This document shows positions 11,401 through 22,700 of a stretch of 64,000 nucleotides of DNA, one piece after another. The stretch spans positions 9,366,675-9,430,674 of the forward strand of contig CM063247.1 of NCBI GenBank assembly GCA_032158295.1, read 5' to 3'. This stretch comes from Pycnopodia helianthoides. Taxonomy: Eukaryota > Echinodermata > Asteroidea > Forcipulatida > Asteriidae. Below the pieces are notes generated by a model. That model did not search any database, was not told where the DNA came from, and saw only the letters and a list, made by a program, of their open reading frames with translations. Numbering within the stretch: the stretch's first letter is position 1; each line of letters starts with the position of its first letter. A program made the translations under genes and the position numbers.

Positions 11401-14400
11401 CAAACATGTGTGTGTGTTTAAAGGGGGACTTTTGTCATGATCATAGAAGGCCTGTGTCTGAACACGGAACTATGAACTCTTACCAAGTCCCTGCACGCGT
11501 GCGCGTGCCCTGGCCTTAGATCTGATATGGCCAGCATATGCGCACGTGCAGTAACTGGGTCAGAGTTCATAATTCCATGTGCAGCCATCGGCCTGCTTTG
11601 ATCACGACAACAGTACCCCTTTTGAAGTCTTTATACTCATTTTTTATAATTTATTTGTTTAGATGGTAAACTCTTCTGCTATACACGCTATGAACCAAAG
11701 GGTGTGATCGGGGCCATCACGCCCTGGAATTTCCCAATAGCTGTTATGGTGCGCAAGGTGGCGACGGCCCTCTGCTGTGGTAACACCATAGTGGTCAAGC
11801 CTGCAGAGCAGACACCCCTGACAGCATTGTACATCGCTGCTTTGGTCAAGGAGGTACTTTTTAAAATGTGTATTTCAAGAATTCAAACAGCATTTTTGTA
11901 ATCGGTCAAGGACCAGTATCTGGTGTTTATGTGACCCCAATATACACATGAAATAACAATTTTGCTGGGGAGTGGAAATGCAAATGGTCATGTCAAGGCC
12001 ATGTAGAACCCTGCTAAATGCAGCACAGTGCAACAACGTATGGGATTGGAGTTGACTGCTGACTGCAGCAAAACACAACAACAGTGTTTTTGTTACATTT
12101 GGCAGGGAATTAGGGGCTTAGACTGTGAACGGTCCCTTATACACTATAGGACAAGGTCTATAGTTTTCAGACTGATAAGGTCTATGAGCAAGGGCCAAGG
12201 TTTGTGTATTCTGCCCAAGTGATTTAATCGTCCAGTCTTATCTCCACGTTGAAGTCTTTTTTATCAACAACACTCCTAATGGTTAATATCATGATGCAAA
12301 TGACAATGACAAAATCTTGCCAAGTCATTGTTCTTGAAATAAGTAACTAACTTGATGTTTGCCCTTGTAGTTATTTTGTGTCTAGCCATATTTATATAGA
12401 GGCATGGGCAGGAGCACTGACTAATATACTACAGCAAAGTCCATACAATGATGTCTAAAATATTATTAATGATCTTCTGCACTTGAATTGATGTTAATCC
12501 TCCAATCAATAGCACACAATACAAATAGCACAACTCAGTCACTAAATGTGAAGGGCAAAAGGTCAACAGAAGACTGGCTACCACCTGATACAAATTTACA
12601 ATACCCAATTCAACTACATGGTAGCCCATAAAAGTACAATATTTCCCTGATTAAAAAACGGATGATTAAAACATGAAACAATACTCAAAGAGAGCTCTAG
12701 GACATTAGGACTCCCAAGTGAAGAGTATTCGGAGCATGGCCAGAGCCGTGCTCCCTACAAAATAGAGAGAAAAATACCCATAGAAAGCAAATGAACCTTG
12801 CAATGCATGTGGATTGGGTTTTCAGTCCCCACCTGATTACATAGGTTTTCCCTATTTTTTGCTATTTCTTCATCATCTTCTCGACAAGGGGCTTAAGCAC
12901 AAAAAGTAGCTAAGCACAACAAAATACTGCTTACCAGAATAAGGTTACCAGCCAAAATTCCATGTCATTGTGTACTATCTGTAACTGGTAACCTGCTTAT
13001 TTTTTGCTTAGCAGAAGACCATTGAGCAATATTTTCTGGTTAAGCAGCTCTATGAAATTTGGCCCTGCAGGTTACACAGTGCTGGCTGGTTGCACTGGAC
13101 CCTATTATGGTTTCATTATGGATAAAAATATAATAACACTAAATAATAAAACCTCCCCTTTCATTGTTGTTTTAGGCAGGTTTCCCAGCTGGTGTTTTCA
13201 ACGTTGTCCCTGGGTATGGACCTACAGCTGGTGCCACCCTCTCAGAACACATGAACGTTGATATGGTTACATTCACTGGCTCAGTACCGGTAAGTCTGCT
13301 ATCAAACAACACTACACAGTTCTTTATTAGTGCTTTATCTACGTGTACTCCAGACAGGTTTCTCAGAACAATCACTATTTTGTATAGGTGTGCAGAGCTA
13401 TGATTGAATTGTGAGACCTATTTATATTTTAATTTTGTGTAGGATAAATGTTGTGCAGCCCTGCAACCAATCTTGCCAGAAACACCAGTACAAACCCCTC
13501 AGGGTTCTTTCATATGCATTGCACAACACACAGGACTTCCAAAGCTTTATGTCCCTTCTAAAGGACAAAGTAATTATGGTGAAGTGTTTTGCTCTGAACT
13601 GCATACGTTTGGTGCTTGATATGGGGTATGGTGTAACCCCCCCCCCCCCACCCCAATTGTGTCTTCATTGTGTGCTTGGAATCTCAGGAATTCTTTAGAG
13701 GATTTTAGGTGGGGGGGGGTACTTCTGGACAAGAGGAAAATTGTGTTTTAGAGTATGGGAACATTTGGGGGGGGGGGGTCATGGTATTTACTAAAACAAA
13801 ACTTGAGTCTGATGCACTACAACACTGCTGGGCATGACACTCCATTATGTCACGAGTTTAGTCAAGATTGCTGTCAACTTTGAAGAAATTGTATTTGATC
13901 GACTCTTTCTCTCTTGCCTTATAAACAGACATGCAAGTCAAATCAGTAAACTTTGAAAGAAGTTGTAGAAGTGTAAAACACAGTAGTATAGAAGACGAGC
14001 AGAGTATACTGTTAGGAAACGTCAAGACCACACCGGCTCTCTTCAGAGCCAACATTCCCACAAAAGAGATCTTAACACGTTGACTGCCGCCTACGAGTAT
14101 ATTCGTAGTAACAGGTGTAACGGATTCTGCCACTACGAGTATACTCGTAGAGAATGAAAGGCTTTTGTATAGTGAATTGAATACACTGGCATCACTGAGA
14201 ATGCAACGTATACGCTTCTGGCAGTGGTGAGCACACATCGTTAAAATTTGTATGCTACAACATGTTGACAAAAAAAAAGTACATGTACTTATTTGGTATG
14301 CACGCATGCGCACCACACTGGGATGCTTGGCAAATGGGAACGCCCCTTCAAATTTATGACCGGCAGTCAACGTGTTAATACATGGTTTACTATTTATTTA

Positions 14401-17400
14401 TAGTTACTTCTTACAAATAACATTCTTTATCCCTGATGCAAATTTAACATCTATTAAAGTTGTTGCAGTTTCCCCTGCTAAAATAAAGGGTTTCGAACAG
14501 CCTCTAGCTACCTGGCAAGCTTTGTGGTCCAGTGGTGAGACATCTGTTCTAGAATGGCAAAAGGTCGTGGGTTCGAATCCCACCCGAGTATTATGCCTTC
14601 GGATTTTTTCAGAGCAATTGGAAAAGCACCGAGCATACAGTGCTTAACACAGTGTACTGGTAAAACACAAATACTATCAAAATCAGCATGTTGAACAACT
14701 TTGTTTAATTTGGGGGATTTGATTTGAATGTTGTTTGTATATTTTTGAAGGTAGGCAAGTTGATTCAGCAAGCATCAGGTAGGAGTAATCTGAAACATGT
14801 AGCTCTTGAGCTTGGAGGGAAAAGCCCTAATGTGGTCTTTTCTGATGCGGATTGTAAGTATTTCAAATCAAAATTTGTGTAACCAGTTATTATAAATATT
14901 CAAAGGCAAAGTACAAAATTAGTCAGGCCACTCACTATTTTTCGCATTTAAATTATACCATAGGTCCTTTTGGTTGGTAAGCAGTTTGCAACAGCTAAAT
15001 CAATTTTCTCACAACTGAATTTGGTGAAATTTTCACAGGTTGTAAGCGCGCTACATGTACTAGCATGTCATGGTCAGGGGGTCTAATGCATGCACCGGAC
15101 TCAAGATCTGGCGTTAAGTCATTACCAGAAACTAATAATAATAATAATTATTATTATTATTATTATTTGTTCGCTCAAGATTTTAACAAACATACTACAA
15201 CAATACAAGAAGCTAACATATGTTTACATTTAAAATCTTCTGATAAATACATGAAATAGTACAATTGTAAACAAAAATTCATTACTGTTCATAAGGGTAG
15301 TCCTATGAATCCTGGATTTGAAAGACTGGGCTGATTGGTATCAGTGTTGTGACTACACTGGTCGGGGCTGGTCGGCACTAACCAGTTCCTAAAAAATCCT
15401 GACCGGCTCTCAAGCAATGTTACGACATTTCCGACCGGTACTTTTTTGCTACTAAATGAGCTTAAATACTAAGGATTCTTCTTACGTAACTGAAAACTCT
15501 TCAACACATGTGTGGCATGCATCAATGGGACGTAAATTGAAGCACCTGATTGGCCCGCTTTGCGAAAGGTTGTTTTATTCATGATACTCACAACCTTGCC
15601 TGAAACAAAATACATTGTAGCTAGTGTCTAGAACCCATAAAATATGTACTTTTAAGGGTGTAAAAAGTAAAAAATTTGAACCTCCACCCCATTGCAATCG
15701 TCCTACGCTCAAGCCCTTACGTCCCACGTCGCTCCTCCGCTCGCTCGTCGCTACGCTTCAGTTATGTAGGTGAGGTAAATTAACCAGTAGTTTTCTTAAA
15801 AAAACCTCTGGTCACAACACTGATTGGTATGCAAAGACAGAAGCAGGCAGTGAGTTCCAGAGCCTGGCACAGGATGATATGAAGGATCTCTGATGTTGAG
15901 ACATGAGTGATTTGGGGATGATGACAGTATTTTGATGTTGTGTTCATGATTGTCTAGTAGAGCGGCGTGCTGATAAGAAGAAGAAGAAGAATACCCAACT
16001 TGTTTGAATGTTTTTCTGTTTTGATAACAATATCAACATTATCTTCTACTTTCTCAGTGGACTACGCAGTGGAGGTGAGCCACAGTGCGCTGTTCTGCCA
16101 CTCAGGGCAGGTCTGCTGTGCTGGGACTAGGACGTATGTCCAGGAGGGCATCTACGACGAGTTTGTTAAGAAGAGTGCTGAGCGTGCACGCAAGAGGATC
16201 ACTGGAGACCCTTATGATGAGAAGACAGAGTCAGGACCTATTGTAAGTGCTGGCCAGAGGCAACTGGGCAACTGGCATGTCCCCTGGCCATTGCCTTGGT
16301 GCCCCTGCCAGTAGAAATTAAAATTGTCCTCATAGAGGTGCCTTTTACTAAAGAAAACTGCCTTGCCCTTGCAAGAATTAAGTCTCAGGCCTGTATTGAA
16401 GTGGTGATGATGGTTTGCCAAGTTGTTTTATTCCCCTTTCCTTTCACCTCTGTGGACCCGGTTCGAATCCCAGTGTTGAAAAGGTCTGTGAGAATGGGCC
16501 TAGTAGGTAACCCAGTGCTCAAAATACCCACTGGACCACTGGCCAGAGTCCAGTGAATTTGACCTCTCAGTCAGAAACCCCAAAGCCAAAGAAGCACTTG
16601 TGTTTTTCGAAATACAAACATACTTTTGCAAATTTGCTTATTTATACTTTTCCAATTCCAAACCTCCAGTAAAAGGAGAAAGAGAAAGAAATCTTTAAGG
16701 TATTTTTTAAACAATATCTCTAGCCCAGCGAAAACTCTTCAGCTACGGGATATGAGGTCTGGAGAAGTCCTGCAACCACGCCTGGGTGTGTGTGAGCCGA
16801 CGACCAGGTTGACCCCAAATGATTCTGATGGGGGATCGGGTTTGCTCAGTGGTTTTTGTGGACCCTGGTTCAAATCCCACCTTGCATTGTGGATGGGTTT
16901 TTCAGTCCCTACCTGATTGCTTGGTTTTTTTTTCCCATTTGGGGTTTTCCTCCCACATCTGTCTTCTCATTTCCCAATCACCATCCCGTATCCAGTTATT
17001 GGCACTTTCGCTGTTGAATGTGTAATGAAATAACTAAACAGATTCTCAAAATCTGATTCTGTTTTGAATACAAATTTGATTTGCATTTTCCTGCAGATTG
17101 ACACAGACCAGGTTACTAAAATCTTGGAATTGATTGAAAGTGGCAAGAACCAGGGAGCTAAGCTGCAGTGTGGAGGCAAGCGTATTGAAGGGAAGGGTAA
17201 CTTCATCGAGTCAACCGTCTTCTCAGAAGTTACTGATGATATGAGAATTGCCAGAGAAGAGGTCAGTTTTTTAATTAGGGAGTAACAGTTTGAGAACCCG
17301 GTCTTCACTGCATGGTAATAGCCAGGTTAACAGTGACCAGCCACCAGCCAAGGTCATTACGGCGTAGTAAAGGCCAGGTCCTCACACTGTTATAGCCATT

Positions 17401-19701
17401 AATAAATACCTTTTAACTAAAATAAAAACAAACAAAAAATTGGCGCAATTTCTTTTGCCGATATTTTTAGAATTGTTCTATTTAGTAGGGAACTGCAAAT
17501 TGGACTTTCTTTGACCCTTTATTGATCCCTCTGAATTCATCATTTCCGTACATTTCCTCCAGATCTTTGGTCCCGTTCAGCAGATCATCAAGTTTAAGAC
17601 TCTCGAGGAGGTTATTGATCGAGCTAACGATACAGAGTTTGGTCTTGCCGCAGCAGTCATCACTAAAGACATTGATAAAGCCCTTGCAATTGCCAACAGC
17701 GTCAGGGCCGGAGTCGTTTGGTTAGTTGTCAATTCTTGGTATTGTGTTACTTTAAACAACTGTGGCTTTCAAACCAGCTATAAACTCTTGAAGAACCAAA
17801 CTTAACACATCCATCCCCCCAAAAAATTAAAACACTCAATTGACTATCTACAATTTCTAAAAACCAAACCAAACCTCTGTTTCAAATTATTTAGTAAAAA
17901 ATTGAATTAGCTTTTCCAAAATGCTTACCAACAAAAAGGACCTGTGATTATTAATTTAAAAATAGTTAATGGCCTGACGTTTTGACCCTAGACAACATAA
18001 CACATATAAACGCATACTGGTGTAACAGAAGCAGTCTTAGGTAGAAATAAATGAAATGAAAAGAGAGAGAGAGAGTGGCAAATTATTTTTACAGACATTT
18101 GATTGAGTCGAAAACTCATCAAAATAATCCCTGTCTGTGTGAACTGTGATGATTATGCAGAAAGGGTTTTGTCATATTTTCTGTTATTGTCCGACAGGGT
18201 CAACACCTATGGAGTGGTGGACTTTCATGCTCCGTTCGGAGGTTACAACATGTCTGGTGTTGGAAGGGAAGGGTAAGATTGGAGTCATCGGCTCAGTGCT
18301 ATAGGGTCCTTAACCCTTTTGCTGTCTGACCATTCAATACCATTCACTGTGGTTTTGAATGATAGATAAACTATGCCAGCCTGCAATATGATATCATGAG
18401 GGAATGCATGTCCACAGTACACAGTTAGTTCTGTGCACAGTTGTGCCACCGTACACAACCTTGGCAGTCGAATGGTTTCAAATGGTTGGTCAACTCACTG
18501 GAAAATGTTGCCAAGAGTCACTGACAGTAGAAGGGTTAGTAGATGGATTGCACATGATGTCATTGACCACCATCTTTGATGAACAACAATGGAAACCTGC
18601 ACGCAAGTACTCGCTACGCACGACTCTCAGCCAATGATAGAGCTCTTCACGCGTGCACGTTTCATCAAAGATGGCGGCCAATGCAAGGGGTCTATTGCAA
18701 TTTAATATCCATAATCCATAATGATATCCTTAATGATCAAAAGGGGGTTAAAAGAAAAATGTGTATAAATTTGAAAAAGTAAATCAAAATCCACAAATAA
18801 ATGTTAATGATCGTTTCTTTTTGCCCAAAAATTTACTTTGTAGAATCACTCTTGACATTTACCAGATGTGATTCATTCCTTACCCTAAGGACGATACATT
18901 TTTTAATCAGTGGTTGACGTATTTTACTTTGTTCCTCCTCACAGGGGTGAAGAATCACTCAGTGAATTCTGTGAAATCAAAACGGTGAGTAGCAGACGCT
19001 GATTTACTCTTACTATTATATTTGTATTGCTGCTAAGTTAAAGGAAATCAATGTTCCAAATAATTAGTTTAACATTGATGCTTTTGCTAACTCCTCCGTC
19101 ATGATGTAAACTGCAATTTGTATCTTTTAAATATTGTTGTAGCCCTTCCCCAGGGTAATGGGGTAGGTTCCTTTTGGAATAAAACAAGAAATCAAATCAA
19201 TTAAAACCCGTCTTTGTTCAACAGCTTTTTGTTTGAAAGCTCCCACTATGAACAAAAATGGAAAGTGACCCATGTCTGGTTCCTTTCACTCCATCTGTAA
19301 TAGTGTGGTCATACAGTGCCCCCAAAATGCCACTGTCAAATCACTCGGGTGGGATTCCAACCCACGACCTTTGCATTGCTAGAGCAGATGTCTAGATCAA
19401 AGCACTAAAACAACATTCTTATCCCTGTTAATCAGACCCTTCCTCAAACTGTCTCAGCTCCCTCTGGAGCATACAACCCCAAGCTGCTCAAATAAGCACA
19501 AAGGGGTTATTTATGCAGAACACATGGTTGTACTTAAAAAAGATTATTGCCCATAAACTTGGATGACTTTTTAATGTGTGACGTCAAGTGGGAACTATCT
19601 GTGCAAAGTTTGGATGTAAGATACCCATGTCTTGATCTTACTTTTACATATGTTTTTTTTCTTTCTAGGTTGTCATCAAAGTTGCTGAGAAGAATTCCTA
19701 G
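7430..19701 (+). CDS. Aldh1-type aldehyde dehydrogenase (retinal dehydrogenase-like), complete, 13 exons
   Basis: Cytosolic NAD-dependent oxidation of aldehydes to acids; ALDH1 enzymes include those making retinoic acid. Coding exons: 7430-7459, 7739-7843, 8933-9073, 10618-10744, 11663-11853, 13176-13289, 14751-14853, 16058-16242, 17097-17261, 17563-17720, 18198-18272, 18945-18984, 19669-19701. They total 1467 nt, in frame, 488 residues, near the usual ~500 for ALDH1. Visible motifs: ITPWNFP at 153-159 (Asn157), VVKPAEQT with Lys180, FTGS at 231-234, LELGGKSP with general-base Glu256, GQVCCAG with nucleophile Cys290 (34 residues after Glu256, as in ALDH1), PFGGYNMSG near 455. The start is the ATG opening [10 protein letters not shown] with donor GTAAGT right after; TTGATTTGCAG just upstream may end a 5'UTR intron. 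The N-terminus is about a dozen residues shorter than vertebrate ALDH1A. Introns hold LINE, SINE and MITE insertions. Substrate (retinal or other) is not decidable from sequence. Confidence 0.95.
8401..8440. repeat. (ATT)n microsatellite
   Basis: About a dozen uninterrupted ATT units in Aldh1 intron 2, adjacent to SINE sequence. Confidence 0.95.
8500..8775 (-). repeat. tRNA-Leu-like SINE (minus strand)
   Basis: Read on the minus strand it starts GCCGTGGCTGAGCAGTTAAG with AACTTAAGCTC (leucine-type anticodon region TAA). It continues with a body containing TTGTGTCCTTGAGGAAGTTA, a spacing typical of SINE2/LINE-L2-tail elements. It lies in Aldh1 intron 2. A related body fragment (AAAGGACAAAGTAATTATGG) occurs around 13460-13600. 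Confidence 0.6.
9140..9483 (+). mobile_element. Family A TTAAAGG...CCTTTAA element
   Basis: Starts TTAAAGGCCCTGTACAC and ends ACAATACCTTTAA, about 344 bp, no ORF. Other family A copies are listed separately. This copy lies in Aldh1 intron 3 next to a family B copy. Confidence 0.8.
9667..10047 (+). mobile_element. Family B TTAAAGGAACATTACA element
   Basis: Starts TTAAAGGAACATTACA and ends TGTAATGTTCCTTTAA, a perfect terminal inverted repeat of 16 bp, about 381 bp, no ORF. The ends contain TTAA, as expected for TTAA- or TA-targeting DNA transposon derivatives. Confidence 0.85.
10142..10216 (+). repeat. Family C fragment (GCTTAGCAGA...AAATTGGGCCC)
   Basis: A 3' part of a recurrent element: TGCTTAGCAGACAATTGTTA, AGCAATATTTTCTGC, then AGCAGCTCCATGAAATTGGG. 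See the full-length copies at 12888 and 43682. Confidence 0.7.
10312..10455 (+). mobile_element. LINE reverse-transcriptase C-terminal fragment in Aldh1 intron 3
   Basis: An open frame of 47 codons encodes [40 protein letters not shown] and TLAFPTV, then TGA. The APRLWNSLP...LRxxxSxxxFxxxLKTHLF pattern is diagnostic of CR1/L2-type LINE ORF2 C-termini. The 3' flank (GGCGCCTTTGAATGG... then ATTATTATTA) looks like the element's 3'UTR. It ends about 160 bp before Aldh1 exon 4. Confidence 0.8.
10886..10906 (+). repeat. Short interstitial telomere-like repeat
   Basis: CCCCTAACCCTAACCCTAAA, about three units of the animal telomere hexamer, in Aldh1 intron 4. It could be coincidence or a repair scar. 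Confidence 0.5.
11417..11629. mobile_element. Foldback element in Aldh1 intron 4
   Basis: The left arm (AAAGGGGGACTTTTGTCATG, then GAACTATGAACTC and CCCTGCACGCGTGCG) is the imperfect inverse of the right arm ending GACAACAGTACCCCTTTTG. The arms are about 90 bp with a short CpG-rich centre. No ORF; consistent with a MITE. Confidence 0.65.
12888..13067 (+). mobile_element. Family C element, near full length
   Basis: GGGGCTTAAGCACAAAAAGT, AGCTAAGCACAACAAAATAC, TACCAGAATAAGGTTACCAG, then GCTTAGCAGA and AGCAGCTCTATGAAATTTGG. The ends are inverted repeats (CTTAAGCA / TTAAGCAG..AAATT) and it has no ORF. It lies in Aldh1 intron 5 shortly before exon 6. Confidence 0.7.
14035..14050 (+). promoter_or_regulatory. 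Histone-type stem-loop repeat copy inside Aldh1 intron 6
   Basis: GGCTCTCTTCAGAGCC followed by AACATTCCCACAAAAGAGAT. The stem is perfect; the loop differs by one position from the consensus. The unit's downstream part is interrupted by a TTAA-bounded element (14073-14378) and resumes as TACATGGTTTAC beyond it. Confidence 0.55.
14073..14378. mobile_element. TTAA-bounded piggyBac-style MITE nested in stem-loop repeat
   Basis: Ends are TTAACACGTTGACTGCCG and its exact inverse CGGCAGTCAACGTGTTAA; 306 bp, no ORF. Removing it with one TTAA rejoins the host repeat (AAAAGAGATC-TTAA-TACATGG), so insertion at TTAA is directly visible. The internal ACTACGAGTATACTCGTAG palindrome is also notable. Confidence 0.85.
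14495..14665 (+). repeat. tRNA-derived SINE copy in Aldh1 intron 6
   Basis: GAACAGCCTCTAGCTACCTG head, B-box GGTTCGAATCCCACCCGAGT and tail AGTGCTTAACACAGTG match the SINE at 1903-2117 with about 20 percent divergence by eye. Confidence 0.7.
15128..15168. repeat. AAT/ATT microsatellite
   Basis: (AAT)n passing into (TTA)n, forming a short AT-rich palindrome in Aldh1 intron 7. Confidence 0.9.
16250..16395 (+). repeat. Dispersed CAGAGGCAACTGGGCAA-type repeat
   Basis: Begins eight bases after the Aldh1 exon 8 donor. Conserved words include GGCCATTGCCTTGGTGCCCC and AGAGGTGCCTTTTACTAAAG. Other copies are at 37320-37403, 41643-41785 and 45335-45482. Class unknown. Confidence 0.6.
16815..16985 (+). 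repeat. SINE-like repeat with B-box
   Basis: Contains CTGGTTCAAATCCCACC (polymerase III B-box like) followed by GGATGGGTTTTTCAGTCCCT, ACCTGATTGC and TTTTCCTCCCACATC. A second copy of the downstream part is at 12800-12860. Confidence 0.5.
18310..18538. mobile_element. Degenerate TTAACCC-ended MITE in Aldh1 intron 11
   Basis: Left end TTAACCCTTTTGCTGTCTG; right end CTGACAGTAGAAGGGTTAG is its imperfect inverse. About 229 bp, no ORF. The left terminus resembles the larger element at 49552-50200. Confidence 0.6.
18548..18690. repeat. Imperfect inverted repeat around ATCTTTGATGAA
   Basis: CATTGACCACCATCTTTGAT near 18562 is inverted as ATCAAAGATGGCGGCCAATG near 18663, with CGCGTGCACG in between. 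This is a small foldback next to the TTAACCC element. Confidence 0.45.
19318..19402 (-). repeat. tRNA-derived SINE fragment, minus strand
   Basis: ACTCGGGTGGGATTCCAACC is the inverse of the GGTTCGAATCCCACCCGAGT box of the SINEs at 1903 and 14495. Only the head remains, in Aldh1 intron 12. Confidence 0.6.
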
Positions 19702-22700
19702 AAAGATCCCAGAATACAACGCAGCATGCAGCTAGGATGAAGACACTGCCCGAATTGAGGAAATGTACAATTAGTCTTGTCCCCCAAGTCCATCAGGAAA
19801 TAGAGGCATCAATTTTACGAATATTTCCTTTTTGTTTTCAAATGTGAAACACAAATTGTTTAAATAGACAATAATTTTGTATCCTTTGGCATGTCCCCTT
19901 CATCCTCCACAAATGCAAACATATGGCAAAGAGTCAAACAAAAGACTACCGTGTGACGATGCGTTGTTGATGAGTGACGGGCAGAGACCCAAATAAGTCC
20001 AAGTAACGGTACAATCCACAAACAGCCCGATTCGTCACGAAGGCAACTGCCCTTCATGCCCCTGGAATGTTCCGCTACAAATTTATATTTCCCTCATTGA
20101 GATGCTCTTTACTACGGAAATCTGCTTTGCCTCTAATTCCCTTACCCGAACGAAATATCAGACCTGCAGAACATTCAACCAAACATGTAGTTCTTGAAAA
20201 TATATGTGTATAGGCCTCCATACATACCCTGGATTAAGTGTGTTGGACTGCATAGCTATATTGTAACTAATTATGCGTGGTCACATTGTGTACAAACTGC
20301 TAATATTGACCCAGTTTACCTACATGTAATGTCATCACACAGTAAATCTCAGTTGCGTCACTCTGGAAGCCAGATTCACATGGTGTTATCGTGGAGGGCA
20401 ATTTTTGAGGGAATCGGCATTATATCTTTACGTGCAATTTGACTCCCAGAATGGCAGACAGTATAATCACGTGGGGCGTCAAGGGATTTATGAATGTGAC
20501 GGGTCGTCATATGAGACGATTGGGACACAGCACGTCAACAACTTAACATGTAATTCAAAAAAGATTTAATCTGGAAAACAACAAAGACAGAAAACTAAAC
20601 ATGTCACCGTGTCTTGGTGAAGAAAATTAATCATCAAATCAAGTTAATCATCAATATGGAATAAAATATTAATAAAGCAAACGATTATAAGGCCTTTCAG
20701 GACAAAATATGTACAAACACTGGCTAATAAATCAATCCAAAGTCACACCGCCTCGTGGTGATGGGTGCCGCCATCTTTGGATTTATGCCTAATTAGGACA
20801 CGCATTACCAAAATGAAATTAAATGAATATTAACTGAAATTAGAGACCAAGATGTTTGACTCTAGGTACGGTAGCTCTCAGGAACAAGTACTTAATAAAC
20901 TGACACCTTTACTAAAAGATTCAAGAATAGCCTAACAGACAATTCATGTAAGGCACTATCGAATACTACTCATGAAGCACTTTACAGTTAACGAAAGGTG
21001 CATAGTGTAAGCCAGAGGGGTGTCTGGGTGTCTTTCGGACACCCTGTTTTAAATTTGGACACCCTGTTGTATCTGTCGTTTACATGTAAATGTATTGTAA
21101 GTGAACAATTTGGACACCCAGTTTTTAAATTTCCAGCAAGCTAAGACACCCTCTGACCAAATCCTGGCTAAAACCTTGGCGCTACGTCATGTTAGCAAAC
21201 GCTATGTCACAAGGAAATGCTGTGTCGTTAAAGTAAAGACAAGTTCATTTAGGGGAGGGGGGGTGCTTCATGTGCTCATCACATACGCGCAAGGTTAATT
21301 CTAAATACTTATTGATTGTAACTTCCATGATTTGTATGATCTTGAAAGGTAAAACAAAATTAATACTTTTCAAATTATATTTTGGTTTATAAATACATGT
21401 AACTGAATTATTTGAAATAAAATACAAATTTGTTAAAGTGTGTCCATGACAGATATTTACTTTTCAAGTGTGGTCTTCATTCTGTTTACATTATTCTTTA
21501 ACATGTACCCTGTGTACAACAGTGTATAGAGAATATCGATGCTAGACGGACCAAAAGGGGTTCCGGCTATTCTGTCCTTCCAGCCTCAGTTTGGTTGTGT
21601 TGTTATGATAGGAAGAAATACAAGATGGCTGCACCTAATTGGTAAAGGACTATCGCATGTATGTGCTTGGGTTTCAAAATAAGCCGGTAGCCAGCAAGTT
21701 TGACCGGCTACTACCAACTTCTGTGCCAGCTCCATTATAGGGGAGGGGGGAGGTTGTACTGCCACCAACATTGAAAATAATCGCAAAGTTCGTAGCTTCA
21801 TCATCAAAACCAATACTCTTTACTCATTGTGCAAACATTTTAAACATGGTTGTTGTAGCTGTTGGGGGCTGGCCAATAAGACTGCCTGGACGAGTCCATT
21901 TTATCTGAGGGTGGTTCAAATGTTGTGAATACACTAAATGTTTACACTAGAGAACTTTTACTTTTTGTGTTTAGTCAACTGCTTCAGTAATTATTTAATC
22001 AATTGTTCGCTTGTGAAAATTCATTTTTTTATTCCCTACATCCTAGCGCGGGCATTGCATCTTAACACTAGATGCAGTGCTGAATTCTTTAAAATAATTC
22101 AACACGCAGTTTTTTCACTATAGTCGACAGCCGTGTACTCCAAGGCGCTATACGAACAAACAGTTGTAGAAAATTGTTTTTTTTTTTGCATCATCATCAT
22201 CTTGTTATTCCATTTTCATCCGGCCGATATCCGCCCTGTACTCATTTCAGTTTCTTGGCAAAAGCATCCTCCTTCCTTCAGTAGTTAACCTGGCACAAAT
22301 GTGGCTAAATATCAGCACAGAAATCGCCATAAATCCAACTACTCTTAAACAATTAGCCATACCTCCTGGGAATCTCAAATCCACCCTTGCCACTGTTTGG
22401 GCGGTCCTCTCTTTAATCTGTCCATCGTTCAATCTGGGCGGAAAGTAATTTCATCACTTTCACTCTTAGTAGAGAGGGGAGGAGTCTATTGAAGGGCGTG
22501 GTCAATAATGCCAACTTGACCCTCTACGGAACTGCCAAAATGCTGTCACTGACTTGAGTTTCCCAATTAGGTGGCGTCAGACAAAGTCTCACTCATTTTT
22601 TCCATTTCAGCTGTGGGCACTTTTTTGCATGCTGCTGCAGCCTTGGTGGAGAAACAAAAAACAAGTTATACAAACGATTCATTCACAAGAAAAAATGCAT

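Noticed and set aside
13858..14370. 170-codon minus-strand ORF
   Set aside because: It spans the stem-loop repeat and the nested TTAA element; an artefact of repeat sequence, antisense to the Aldh1 intron.
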